From the NCBI RefSeq assembly GCF_932276165.1, contig NC_064002.1, forward strand, positions 6,882,001 through 6,946,000: DNA of 64,000 bases. Direction: 5' to 3'. Each line of letters opens with the position of its first letter. Position 1 is the first letter of the stretch. The notes under the pieces are model-generated. The model saw nothing but the letters and a program-made list of their open reading frames with translations, was not told where the DNA came from and ran no database searches. The DNA comes from Plutella xylostella. Its lineage: Eukaryota > Arthropoda > Insecta > Lepidoptera > Plutellidae. Position numbers and translations under genes: made by a program. Positions 11,387 through 22,441 of this stretch are shown here, in pieces.

Positions 11387-13551
11387 ATTCGGTGCAGCCA
11401 GAGGCGAGCAGCTGTACCGGTATAATCAGCAAACGCCTGTGTATTAGAGATAAAAAAAGTGGACTAAAATTTTTGGTGGATACCGGTGCTAACGTATCTG
11501 TGTTACCTGTGTCGAAGTATAACCATTTCGCGAGTGATTGTAGTGAATATAAGCTATATGCAGCAAATGGTAGTGTGATAAAGACATTCGGTACAAAAAC
11601 AATGATATTGGACTTTTGTTTACGTCGACCGTATAAATGGACATTTATTATAGCGGAGGTAACGCAACCAATATTAGGAGCAGATTTCTTGGCTCACCAC
11701 GGTTTGATTGTGGATTTATCTTCCTCTAGGTTAATTGATGATTTGACAAAATTGAAATCTATTGCCAGTATAGTGGAGGTGGATCAACCCACCGTGACAA
11801 CAGTGGAGGATACGCACCCATTTCATGATTTGTTATGTAAGTACGTAAATATTACTAAACCTGCATCGTATAAGGAAGTACCTACACACGGTGTTTTTCA
11901 CCACATCGAAACAACTGGACCTCCAGTATACGCTCGAGCTAGACCGTTACCACCATCTAGATATAAGAAAGTACAAGAGGAGTTTCGTTTTATGCAGGAA
12001 ACAGGTATATGTAGGCCTTCAAAGAGCCCTTGGGCCAGTCCACTTCATGTGGTACCCAAGAAAAATGGGGAGTTACGTCCATGTGGGGATTATAGGAAAC
12101 TAAACTCTATTACCAAGCCGGACAGATACCCGATACCTCGTTTATCTGACTTTACGTACATACTAACGGGTAAGAAAGTATTTTCTAAGATTGATATAAA
12201 TAGGGCTTATCACTGTATTAGCACTGCACCAGAAGATATAGAGAAAACTGCAATAATCACGCCGTTTGGTTTGTTTGAATTCCCGCGCATGACGTTTGGG
12301 TTGCGTAACGCCGCGCAAACGTTCCAGCGATTCATGCACCATACTGTTTTTCAGGATCTGGACGTTGATTGTAAAAATAGTATCTTTTCCTATATCGATG
12401 ACGTCATTTTAGCATCGCCTGACGAAGCTACACATCGTAAGCATCTAGAGTCATTATTTAAGCAGTTCGAAAGGTATAATCTTACTATAAATATGACAAA
12501 ATGTGTGTTTGGAAAGGCAGAGATAGATTTTTTAGGCTATCATGTCACATCAGATGGGATTCGTCCACTGGATGATAAAGTTAAAGCCGTTAACGAATTT
12601 CCGCGGCCCAACAACATCGATGAATTGCGACGATTTTTGGGCATGGTTAATTTTTATAGGTCTCATATACCAAATGCAGTTTCATCTCAATCGATACTTA
12701 CTAGTTTCATTCATGGCTCTAAAAAGAAGGACAAAACACCTATTGCTTGGACGCCAGACGCTGAGCTAGCATTTGAGGAATGTAAGGCGAGCTTGTGCGA
12801 TGCGGTCATGCTGTCTCACCCGGTAGCGGATGCACCGCTCGCACTTATGACCGACTCTTCGGACACCTGCGTGGGTGCAGTGTTGCAACAACGTGTTGAT
12901 AACGCTTGGTTACCTTTAGGTTACTTCTCAAAAAGTTTGTCTAAGACGGAACGGAAGTATAGCACGTATGATAGAGAGTTGTTAGGTATCTACTTAGCCA
13001 TTCGTCATTTTCGGAATATGGTCGAGGGACGAATGCTGACAGTTTATACAGATCATAAACCTATTACGTTCGCGTTTAGTAAAATAAATAGCGAGAAAGA
13101 GTTACCTAGACGTACACGTCACCTAATGTTTATCAGTGAGTTCACCACAGATATCAGACATGTGAGTGGGCAAGACAATGTTGTTGCGGACACGTTATCA
13201 CGCGTCGCAACTATTAGCTGTCCCACGGTTATAGACTACGAGGAACTCGCTAGGGAACAACAACAAGATACCTATATCTTACAAGTGTTGAATTCTGATG
13301 ACACTGACGTTGCAGTTAAAAAAATAATACTACCTGGTAGTAGTTCATTTATTTTTTGCAATATTAGTAATGACAGAATTAGACCGTACTTACCTGAGAA
13401 GTTTCGACGTATAGCTTTTGATACAGTACATAATTTAAGTCACCCTGGAACCAGGACTACACGAAAATTGGTACAAGATCGTTTTTATTGGCCAAGTATG
13501 AATCGCGATGTTAGTCGTCGCCCCGTACTCACGTCGGGGTCACCAATTTAG
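11290..13551 (+). CDS. pol (protease, RT, RNase H, partial integrase), 3'-truncated
   Basis: Open frame in -1 relative to gag; translation should enter at 11383 by frameshift, not at an ATG. In order: aspartic protease with FLVDTGANVS, then reverse transcriptase with FSKIDINRAYH, FPRMTFGLRNA and the catalytic YIDD, then RNase H with LMTDSS, YDRELL and YTDHKPI, then the integrase zinc-binding start with HNLSHPGTRTTRKL and FYWPSM. The frame then leaves the family sequence at about NRDV and reads out through the reversed primer-binding site to a stop at 13549-13551. The catalytic DDE core of integrase is absent, so this copy could move only with help. There is no internal stop in 753 codons. Confidence 0.9.
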   Translation: MLLPLPVQRKGQQVHSALRMAEAAGVRSRKKLDSVQPEASSCTGIISKRLCIRDKKSGLKFLVDTGANVSVLPVSKYNHFASDCSEYKLYAANGSVIKTFGTKTMILDFCLRRPYKWTFIIAEVTQPILGADFLAHHGLIVDLSSSRLIDDLTKLKSIASIVEVDQPTVTTVEDTHPFHDLLCKYVNITKPASYKEVPTHGVFHHIETTGPPVYARARPLPPSRYKKVQEEFRFMQETGICRPSKSPWASPLHVVPKKNGELRPCGDYRKLNSITKPDRYPIPRLSDFTYILTGKKVFSKIDINRAYHCISTAPEDIEKTAIITPFGLFEFPRMTFGLRNAAQTFQRFMHHTVFQDLDVDCKNSIFSYIDDVILASPDEATHRKHLESLFKQFERYNLTINMTKCVFGKAEIDFLGYHVTSDGIRPLDDKVKAVNEFPRPNNIDELRRFLGMVNFYRSHIPNAVSSQSILTSFIHGSKKKDKTPIAWTPDAELAFEECKASLCDAVMLSHPVADAPLALMTDSSDTCVGAVLQQRVDNAWLPLGYFSKSLSKTERKYSTYDRELLGIYLAIRHFRNMVEGRMLTVYTDHKPITFAFSKINSEKELPRRTRHLMFISEFTTDIRHVSGQDNVVADTLSRVATISCPTVIDYEELAREQQQDTYILQVLNSDDTDVAVKKIILPGSSSFIFCNISNDRIRPYLPEKFRRIAFDTVHNLSHPGTRTTRKLVQDRFYWPSMNRDVSRRPVLTSGSPI
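11377..11419 (+). promoter_or_regulatory. Programmed -1 frameshift signal between gag and pol
   Basis: The heptamer A-AAA-AAC at 11377-11383 is in the gag reading frame (GGA AAA AAC TAG), immediately before the gag stop. Six bases later an 8-bp stem can form between CGGTGCAG (11390-11397) and CTGTACCG (11412-11419), with one G-U pair and a 14-base loop. A -1 slip gives Leu-Asp-Ser-Val and continues in the pol frame. Slippery site, spacer and stem match the standard layout. Confidence 0.8.
13528..13545 (-). other. tRNA-Trp primer-binding site
   Basis: On the minus strand TGGTGACCCCGACGTGAG begins one base inside the LTR edge. It is complementary to the 3' end of insect tRNA-Trp including CCA over about 17 bases (from memory of that tRNA). 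CsRn1/Kabuki elements are known to use tRNA-Trp. A copy lacking one C lies in plus orientation at about 10491-10504, before gag. Confidence 0.82.
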
Positions 13552-13755
13552 GGTTACATGTTGGGTGACTATGGGGTTGTGGTAAATGACGAATGCAGGA
13601 TTCTTGAGGCCAAACTATTTACTGAACCAAATTACATTTTCTTAAGTGTGTTCTAAGTGACGGGCGCGAGACGACTAGCGTCTGCGCATTGATCGCTACT
13701 GGAAGTTACTAGAAAGCTGACATTGCAAAACGTGACTATAACATGTGTCGCTACA
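13547..13755 (-). repeat. LTR (5' LTR of the minus-strand frame)
   Basis: 209 bp, identical to 10104-10312, followed by the target duplication CTTT (13756-13759). Confidence 0.9.
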
Positions 13756-13759
13756 CTTT

Positions 13760-14300
13760 CAAGACCAGAAAACCATGAGTACTATTACTACTCATATTTA
13801 AATCACAATTACCTACTTTGTACAAAATAATTAAGACTTTAAAACCAAAACCTGTTTCTTTTATGAAAAACCCGTTTCATTTCACACGAATCTACTTACT
13901 AATCCTAGTTTGAGCGAGCTAAATTAAATTGACACCTGCACAACACTTGTATAGGCAAAGCCAACTTAGGTCTGGGTCTGCCTGCATTTATGTCAGACCT
14001 CATTCAGTGAATGTCGACGTCGAGATCTTGCGGTTGGCTGATTATTTCTATACTAGATTTCCACGTGAGCTTCGCATCGCGTTTATATATTCTGAGATAA
14101 AAAGCGTAACCTATATAATATACATCACAACGTTTTCTAGTTTTATCCTGAAACAAAGTTTTCTTCAAATGCTGTAATTAATTACCTATATGAATTGGTC
14201 ACAACAAACGTAAGAGTAATAAGAATATTTTTGGCTAAGCCTAACATAATTTACAAAACGAATCCCTCAACAAAGAACAAAAAAAGTGACTAATCATATC
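13760..14300. other. Intergenic
   Basis: No gene, repeat or signal recognised. The 82-codon frame at 13929 has no family resemblance and is probably chance. Confidence 0.5.
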
Positions 14301-14406
14301 ATCACGACCCATTACGTCCCCACTGCTGGGGCACGGGTCTCCTTCCAATGAAGGAAGGGTTTAGGCCTAGTCCACCACGCTGGCCAAGTGCGGGTTGGTG
14401 GATCAT
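14301..14406. repeat. Dispersed lepidopteran repeat fragment
   Basis: Contains CCCACTGCTGGGGCACGG, AATGAAGGAAGG and CCACGCTGGCCAAGTGCGGG, a string remembered as extremely common in moth and butterfly genomes, probably the end of a LINE or SINE family. The class cannot be settled from this fragment. Confidence 0.55.
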
Positions 14407-14788
14407 ATAAAGTTATAGAAATAGAGAATTTAAGTGCTTAATTAAACTTTAACACTGAATCATGGTGGGAGCTGGTTCATTACAAAACTGGCAATTACTC
14501 GACACTTCTAGGAGCCTTTCAGACAGTGAGTCTGAGTGAATAGAATAAGTCCCAGCATATGTGTAGAAACACTGTTAGCAAGGGCGTCTGGCGTTACGGT
14601 CTTTCTCTCATTATAATTTACGTTACTTTTGCGCATAAGATTCATAACGTGTTTCCCAGGGAACAGTAAGGGGTTCCCGTGGGAATTGTGTAATAAAAAT
14701 TACCCTGTACAATCATAAATTGTAACAAATTTTTGAAATCGATAGTTACAAACAAACAAATCTGACCCCTACATGATATACCTAATAA

Positions 14789-17700
14789 GGTAGAGAGTCC
14801 ATATTTCGCGGTATTCAAAATGGCGTCCTTATTTCGAGTTATATTTATTTTCATGATTATTACTCATTCTAATAGGTTTGGATACTCTAAAATTACATTT
14901 AATCGTTCATTATCTTTAACTGAAACTACTTGATGTAGTAAATATGTTTAAAATTGCCTAAAATTACTAAAAACTCATGTTATGTGCCGTGGGGGCGACG
15001 CCGCCATGTTTTTCATACAAACGCGACCCGGCTTACGTAAGGCCAGCCATATTTAATAATTGTGTTTTTTAATATTTATACGACGTTCAACTTTGTAAAT
15101 AGTTTATATTTAGTTTATTATATTCTTATACGTACAATGCCGCTACTATGACTGTCCAAGTACAGGACCACAAGACAAGACCTATCCAACTGCAACGTGG
15201 AGTGAGACAGGGGGATGTGATATCTCCGAAACTGTTCACCAATGCATTGGAAGATGTCTTTAAGACGTTGGACTGGAAAGGACATGGCATATGTATAAAT
15301 GGCGAGTACATGTCACACCTCCGCTTCGCGGACGACATCGTTATTATGGCAGAATCTCTGCAGGAACTCAGCTGGATGCTAAGTGGCCTAAATGCTGCTT
15401 CCCGACGTGTTGGCCTTGGCATGAACTTGGACAAGACGAAAGTCATGTACAATGCTCACATCAAACCGGAGCCGGTCGCCGTTGGTGAGGCAACAATCGA
15501 AGTTGTGCAAGAATATGTCTACCTCGGGCAGACTATTCGGCTAGGCAGAAGCAACTTTGACAAGGAGGCTGCAAGGCGCATCCAACTGGGTTGGGCTGCA
15601 TTCGGGAAACTTCGTCACATATTCTCCTCGGCCATTCCTCAGAGCCTGAAGACAAAAGTCTTCAACCAGTGCGTCCTGCCAGTGATGACGTATGGTGCAG
15701 AGACGTGGACACTGACGGTAGGACTGGTCCACCGATTTAAAGTCGCTCAGCGTGCTATGGAGAGAGCTATGCTTGGGGTTTCTCTGATGGATCGTATCAG
15801 AAATGAGGTTATCCGTCAGAGGACTAAGGTTACCGACATAGCTGTCAAAATATGCAAGCTGAAGTGACAGTGGGCTGGTCATATCTGCCGAAGAACCGAT
15901 AACCGTTGGGGTAGACGAGTTCTCGAGTGGAGACCACGAACAGGCAAACGCAGCGTGGGACGCCCTCCTGCCCGCTGGACTGACGACCTTAGGCGGGTGG
16001 CGGGTAGTGGTTGGATGAGGAAGGCCGAGGACCGAGTGTTGTGGCGCTCCTTGGGAGAGGCCTATGTCCAGCAGTGGATGATTATTGGCTGATGATGATG
16101 ATGATACTTACATTAAATTTAAATTTTAACTGTTTTTAAACTAATTTAACCCCTTCAAACTCAAAAACAAAATACCTCGGTATAATGGCCTGATTTTTAT
16201 ACGTTGTTCCTAACTCCGAGGTACCCTCGGTATAAGGAAAAATACTATGTCATGATTTTTAGCTTATAACTTTACAAATAATAACATTTGAAGTATATGC
16301 TTGATTACATAATAATAATGATGAACGTGACAAGCTTATAACCTAATTCGGCGGTACAAAATATCCTCTAGGAATCTTAATATGACTCGATAATTGTTGA
16401 CGCAAAAATCATGGTTACCTAGAAAACCTTAACTTAGTATGTATATTTGAAATGATAAAAAACAGTGTTATTTTATCGCTATTTACGTAAGTGATACATT
16501 TTTTACCAATATTTTATGTAAGTATGATTTGAGTAACATATCTATGTTGTTTCTAAATCGATATTTTGATAACTCGAAATATGGATTATTAAAATACTTG
16601 CTGAACCCCTAATATGGAGTATGACATTTTGCATAGGTAGGTACCTCGGAAATCGGAATATGACTCTACATCACACCTTCGCAGTGTCATCCGATGCCGT
16701 CATCAAACCATAAAATCAAGATGAATTAGCGACTTTCTTCCTAAATTTAAAAGGGGTCTGGATAGATATGCCTGACTTTACGAAACTACTACTATGTAGA
16801 TACTACTTATTACTCTTTATAAAAGAAGAAAGAAAGAAATTTGTAGACGTAAAACTTTATTTGGGTGAATAAAATAACACACACGACGGTTGAGTTTTTA
16901 TAACACTTATATACACAATTGCCTAATTTCATTTCTGTATTTTATTTCCATTATCCTTCTACTTCGTGGTCTGATGGCCGTTGTAATATTGTTATCCCAG
17001 AATTCCCAGATAAATGAATGTCCTGTATACTGCATTTCATGTTTGGTTTAGGGGTCTGGTTGATCTTTTCATTTTCTTGTTGTTGTCACTGAAAAATAAA
17101 GTAAGTAGGTAAATTGTATGGATAGTTGACAGAATTAAGCTTATCCTTATAAGTAGGTACCCATTTTCACAAAACTTAGTGAGTTTAGAAACGAAAACGC
17201 TAGAACAAAAAACCTAGGTTAGTAACTAAACTGATGCCAAATTACTGATAAAAACATAAAAATATTTCCATTTTACGTAATTTCCTAAAATAATTCGCAC
17301 ACAAGCTTACCTTATCAATTTTCCAATTGCATATTGCAAATACAAACATAATAATTTAATAAAAGATGTTTGTTTTCTAATGTAATGACTTAACAAAAAT
17401 ACTTTCAAAGAATAGCGGCAAACTTTTCGGCGGAAAATTGAACATGGCGCCGGCGCGCCTCCAGTCCAGCGCGCATGCGCCATAGAGATGTACCTAGTGC
17501 AATGTTCCTTGCTTCCGAACTATGCTTGAATGAAAAAATAATCGATGCTGGATCGATTCCTGGGTAGATACTTTTATTATAATCATATTCGTTTATGGTA
17601 AATACATTAGGTACTCATCGGAAATTAGTACTGATAAGGTATTTGTGCTTTTGTAAGTATTCGATACTTTTCCTCATCCCTTACACATCTACTTTTATTA

Positions 17701-18433
17701 CGTATCATCAACTATTAAACATTTAAGTAAGAACATAAAATATCGTGAAAAAAATTTAGACCTTACTTAGATAAAAACTATAGTAAAAAATGTTTAAGTC
17801 ATTCGAGTTCAATAATCGATTATATTCGATTACTGTCACTATTTCATCAATTTACCCCATCTCTACTCTATTATTTTTTTTTAATCGCTTGGAAAAGTCC
17901 ATAGAACATCATAGAAGCATTATGAATATTTTTTCTAGCCAATGTTACCAGTTGCAATAATGAATTATGAAAATGTTAAATAAATAATAGAAATTATCAC
18001 GAAAACCAATATTAATGGAGAGTATTTAATTCTTTTCATTATTTTCAACTACTATTTAGAATAATTAAATTTATTTGGAGTACTTTAAGGTTAAAAAAGT
18101 ATATCGATATTTTCGATTGTAATTTCCTTACGTTCATGGCCACACTCATGAAGCCACTGACAGGACTAACTCGGAATATGGAACAGGCTACCTCGGTATA
18201 TGGAAGAAACCATAATCCTACCTCGGTATTAGGGTAAATCGACATGTGTAATAAATTATATATTTTTAAGTATAACAAATGTGTTATCAATGAATCTGTG
18301 TTAAGAAATATAAAATTTAACGTATATTCTTACAGAAGACAATATTTCACATCAAAATTAATGGTTACAAATGCTTATTTTTCTTACTTACTTTCAAATG
18401 TTGTGATTTACCACGGAATATGGACGCGTTACC
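14789..18433. mobile_element. Non-coding TIR element, copy 1 (split by an RTE LINE)
   Basis: Matches 45075-47857 over nearly its whole length with scattered substitutions and small indels. The ends are decayed: the left reads GGTAGAGAGTCCATATTTCG and the right TGGACGCGTTACC, where copy 2 has clean inverted ends. A LINE fragment (15131-16106) interrupts it; without that it is about 2.7 kb. Inside are many copies of a CTCGG-containing motif (for example CCTCGGTATAA at about 16176, 16215, 18190 and 18220) and a GC-rich patch GGCGCCGGCGCGCCTCC at about 17446. No long open frame, so it is non-autonomous. Confidence 0.88.
15131..16106 (+). pseudogene. RTE-like LINE 3' fragment with nonsense codon
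   Basis: 5'-truncated non-LTR retrotransposon. The frame from 15148 shows the C-terminal half of a reverse transcriptase: GVRQGDVISPKLF, the catalytic FADD, YLGQTI, and VLPVMTYGAETWTLT. A TGA at 15865-15867 stands where the family has Trp (LKWQWAGH); beyond it the same frame runs on through WAGHICRR, GRPPARWTDDL and ends at TGA 16090-16092. The 3' end is a (GATGAT)n tail, as in RTE/BovB-type elements. Insertion is defined by comparison with the empty site in the second copy of the host element near 45416. Confidence 0.88.
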
Positions 18434-21400
18434 TTATGACTTCCTAATTAATATAATTGATTATGCAAATTAATACAACAGTTATATTGAAATACTTATT
18501 GGAAGATTAACTTGCCATTCTGCTATCCATCAGATTTAATTTAACACATAAATATGCCAATTTTCGTTTGTAACATAATACTATCTCGAATATACTGTAC
18601 GTACAGTAAGACGGTGTTTCTCGGGATTATCAAGTAACTAATAGGAACGTATGTATTTCGAGTATTGTGTTGTGTAAACTAATGCATCCACAAAGGGGCT
18701 TACCTTTTGTACTGCATTGTGCATTGTATGGTGGCTCAGGAGTATCTGGAGCTCAGTAAATATATCCTTATTTCTTATCTTACTCTTGTGGTAACGTAAT
18801 TCTTACGGAGGATGATTAAATAACGGAAAATTGTAATTACTTTCATAATTATTTATGTTATTCTGTTTAATAATTATATCAAAATAGTAATACTTAATCC
18901 ACATGCACATAGGTAGTTGGCGTGTCAGCAACATGCAGCATGTGGCATGTCCAGAACTCAGAGTCAGGAAAGGTTACAACGGGGTGTGTATAAAAAATTC
19001 TTCATTTCCTGACATAAAGTACCTACTTGGACAGGTTTTCACTACAAACATGTGAAAATAATCGTGTCACGCACAAATCAATATAATCTGAAAACAATTT
19101 TAATTAAACCCATAAAGCATACGGCGGTGATGCCGAAAAATCTATTACCCGTCCTTACGGTTCTTTACCCAGCAATCTGTGACTCGACCGCGGCCAGGTG
19201 GGCGGGAAAGTATTCCGGAACCCTTTATTTTTTTAAGAACCCATTCGGGACCTACGTCAGCTGTCAGCGGCCAGTAGCCTCCGAGTTTTTTTTTATATTC
19301 AGCCAGAAAAAAGTTTGTATATGTCGCCACTGCCCTGGAAAATCGGTTTATTTTGCGTTCTGCTATGATATGTCTGGGGTTTTATTACATAAATACATGA
19401 GATGGTTTGTTATTGTATAGATTTGATTTAAACATTATGACAAGCCTTCATTTCCAATGTAGGTACCTAAATATTAAGTTGCAGAAAATTAATCGTCATC
19501 CGTTTTAGACCGTTTTGGCGTCAAAAATACTTAGATTCCGGGAAATATCTAAAAAAAATTGTAGTAGTAGTAGTTTTTTTCTAATTATTTTCCCATGACT
19601 ACGAAGAGCATTTTCAAAGAAAGCCAAGTAAAATTGATATAACAAAAAATAACCTACATTTTAAATTCCTTTCTTTTTCACAAGCTTCTAATTACATCCC
19701 AATCAACTTTTTGATAAATCTGATAAATTGATTAATATACACCAAAATTAATTTTCGTTCCTCTTCCCAAGAGCTGTGGGTATTAAGCTTAATAATGAAG
19801 ATTTTGCCTCCAAATTAAAAGTTACCGTTGCAACAACCGTCCCAAAGGGGCCGTAAGGAAACTCGAAGCGTCTTCACAACTTACCTAAATCTATATAATA
19901 TTTTATTATAATATATGCGGTGGAGTTATTATGCAAATTTGTATGTATCTAAATATAAACCTAAGTATACGCACGGAATTTATACGCAAAAAACGGTATG
20001 TTTAAAAAATATTTGTTTTTAAGCACTTTTTTTACTTAATTCAAAAAAGTATTTAGTAAATTTTAAAAGAAATTTACCTCTGATTTTAACCAGATGAGAT
20101 AGAGCTGGTGGCTTAGATGGTCTGTAAAAATTTATAGATATAATTATTGTCCCAGAAACCGTGAAGAATATAAGGGCTCATACGAAATAGATTTTTACAC
20201 CTGGCATGTTGTAAAGCCACTATTTATATTTAATTGCTAGTTTCATTATGAAAAATCCAAATAGTTATCATTATTATGAGTATGTATTCACATAACTTTT
20301 TACTTCCTTAATACATTGAAGCAACACTTTCCATCGTGCCCGACGTCCTCCCGTAGATTAGATAGCATCAATTGCCATAGATGAAAGTTTCACTGAGCCA
20401 AAATCGATTATAAAGCTACTAGTTTAATCGATTCTAGACCAACCGAGAGTTGAGACCGACAGATATCTACTCTATCCGTCGAATTCGTGTGGTCTAAGTT
20501 TTTGGAAATTTTACTTATAAAATAAAGATTCTTGTATCATATTATAACGCCTGGAAAACGAATACAAATCCCGAATAACCGCCTACAGATTAACCTATCG
20601 AAAAACGTCAAAATTATTCGGAATTGCAGCATAGCAAAAACGTATAAGTCTGGCATTTTTTGGATTGGAATATAGTGTCAAAGAGCGGTAAGTTGCGTAT
20701 TTTTCGGCGTGTATACGATCGTTTCAGCATACGCGATAACAGGCGCGCTACATTACGGGCTTCAAAAACCAGACGCGCGTAAACGAGCATATTTCTACGT
20801 GTTTGCTCGAACCTCTCAATGCTGTAAAATTGTTTGTGCTCGCTGCGCTGTATTGGGGCGTTTCTGGAACGCTTAGCTTAGGTGGTTCTTACATTGTCAC
20901 GCGTGACGTTCCATGTTACGACAATACTTGTAAGTATTTTCATTAATAGATAGTTTACACACACGGCTTGATAGAAAAAACCGTAGATGGCCCTCTCACG
21001 TCGTGAACTTGCCCCACACACAGACTCTGAAGTAAACACGGTCTGTATGTTTGCGAAGCTTCCTAAATTAATTCCTTCACATACAACTGTGTATCGCCAA
21101 CTTAAGTGATTTCGCCGAAGTGACGGTTTGTTTGAAGACGGGAAGTAAATGCACCTTTACTTGATATTTCCTTAATTTCGATGCATTGGCTTCTTGATTG
21201 ATAGTCACTGACGGCGGTTGCTTTGGTAGGATTTTACAGCTAAATGCCATATTCAGAAGTACTTAAGTATGTGATGTTCTTTAAATTGATTTGTTCATTG
21301 GGTAAGATGTTCTGACAGAGCCTCTACAATTGAGCCTCTTATTTAATTATATGCTTACGTACATACTTATAGATGGTTAAGACTTCCTCAGGTCCCAGTC

Positions 21401-22202
21401 AAACAATTATTAATCCCGCTAACCAAGTGACACGATGACATTTTATAATGAAATAATATATTAAGTATAGCATGATACACACGTTTGACGACATGTTCCA
21501 TAATTACCGGAAGTAAGGAAGTTCATAAAATACCGCTTAATTATTTAAAAAGCACGTACTTAGGTACAAATGAACGTATATCTCTGTCATTAATTACACG
21601 GCCGGCGCCCCGAGAGATCGGCTCGCTCTAACTGAGCTTAGATTTGTCTAAGCATAATCTCAAACTCTACAACAAATCTTGAGTTTTAGCAATTAGCATG
21701 TAAATTCACGAAGTTCACGAAATAATTTAACGGCGGGATGTCTGAATTCAAAACAATTTATATGTAAATTCGAAGTTATGGTGTGGACCGTGCAGGGTCT
21801 ATTCCCTTACAAGAATTTGTTGGTTTAACTTTAATAACAATTATTTTGATGGTATCATATCCAATGAATACTGTAATTTTTTGCCTTAGGTTCGTTCGCT
21901 CGAGGACGAGTTTAATATTTGTTTTCGCCTTCGTTAAACTTTGATATTTTTGGTTCCTATTATATACTTACATACAATCGAGGTTTGAGTGCTACAGTCA
22001 GAAAAACAACAGGATTTCGGATACATTGATCTGCTTGCAGGTCATTCACTTGTAACAATAAAATAACCTGAATAAAAGTAAACAATAGTTTGTTTTGATA
22101 ATTGATACTGATCTTATTATCATAGACACAACCATGATAAATCTACGTCCTCAATTTATACTTACATATTATTATTATAATTATATATATAACTACGACT
22201 AA
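18434..22202. other. Long intergenic stretch
   Basis: About 3.8 kb with no supported gene. The largest frame (19052-19420, 122 codons) has low complexity and no recognisable motif. A short region near 20700-20900 is richer in CG than its surroundings. Nothing else was resolved. Confidence 0.5.
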
Positions 22203-22440
22203 AGACGACCAAATGACGTAGTGGTTATTGACCCTGACTACTGAGCCGAAGGTCCCGGGTTCGATTCCCGGCTGTTCTCGGGTCTTGGGTGTGCCCGTAA
22301 AATGGCAATAGGCCCGCCCCCTATTACATTGGGACTAACATAACACTCTGGCGAAAAGTGGGTGCAGCAATGCACCTCTGCCTACCCCGCAAGGGAGTAC
22401 ATTAGTACAAGGCGTGAGTGTGTGTGTGTTTTTTTTATAT
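22203..22440 (+). mobile_element. tRNA-derived SINE
   Basis: The head is tRNA-like: TAGTGGTTATTGACC resembles an RNA polymerase III A box, and GGTTCGATTCC (22258-22268) is a near-perfect B box. The body includes AAAATGGCAATAGGC, CGAAAAGTGGGTGCAGCAATG and GCACCTCTGCCTACCCC, which are remembered from widespread lepidopteran SINEs. It ends in a (GT)n-T tail. The next element begins at the tail. Confidence 0.75.
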
Positions 22441-22441
22441 A

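Larger units (their letters stand above)
10104..13755. mobile_element. LTR retrotransposon of CsRn1/Kabuki type with inverted core
   Basis: Two 209-bp terminal repeats, identical by eye, are flanked by the 4-bp duplication CTTT (10100-10103 and 13756-13759). Read on the minus strand they begin TGTAGCGACAC. The primer-binding site next to the 5' LTR (13528-13545) and the polypurine tract before the 3' LTR (10313-10327) also point left. The gag and pol frames between them point right, with a second, slightly damaged primer-binding site just before gag (about 10491-10504). The core is thus reversed with respect to its terminal signals. The core ends inside the integrase zinc-binding domain, so integrase is incomplete. 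Identical LTRs mean a recent insertion. Confidence 0.88.

Noticed and set aside
19052..19420. 122-codon open frame
   Set aside because: No motif, poor codon pattern with poly-Phe stretch, no splice or regulatory context.
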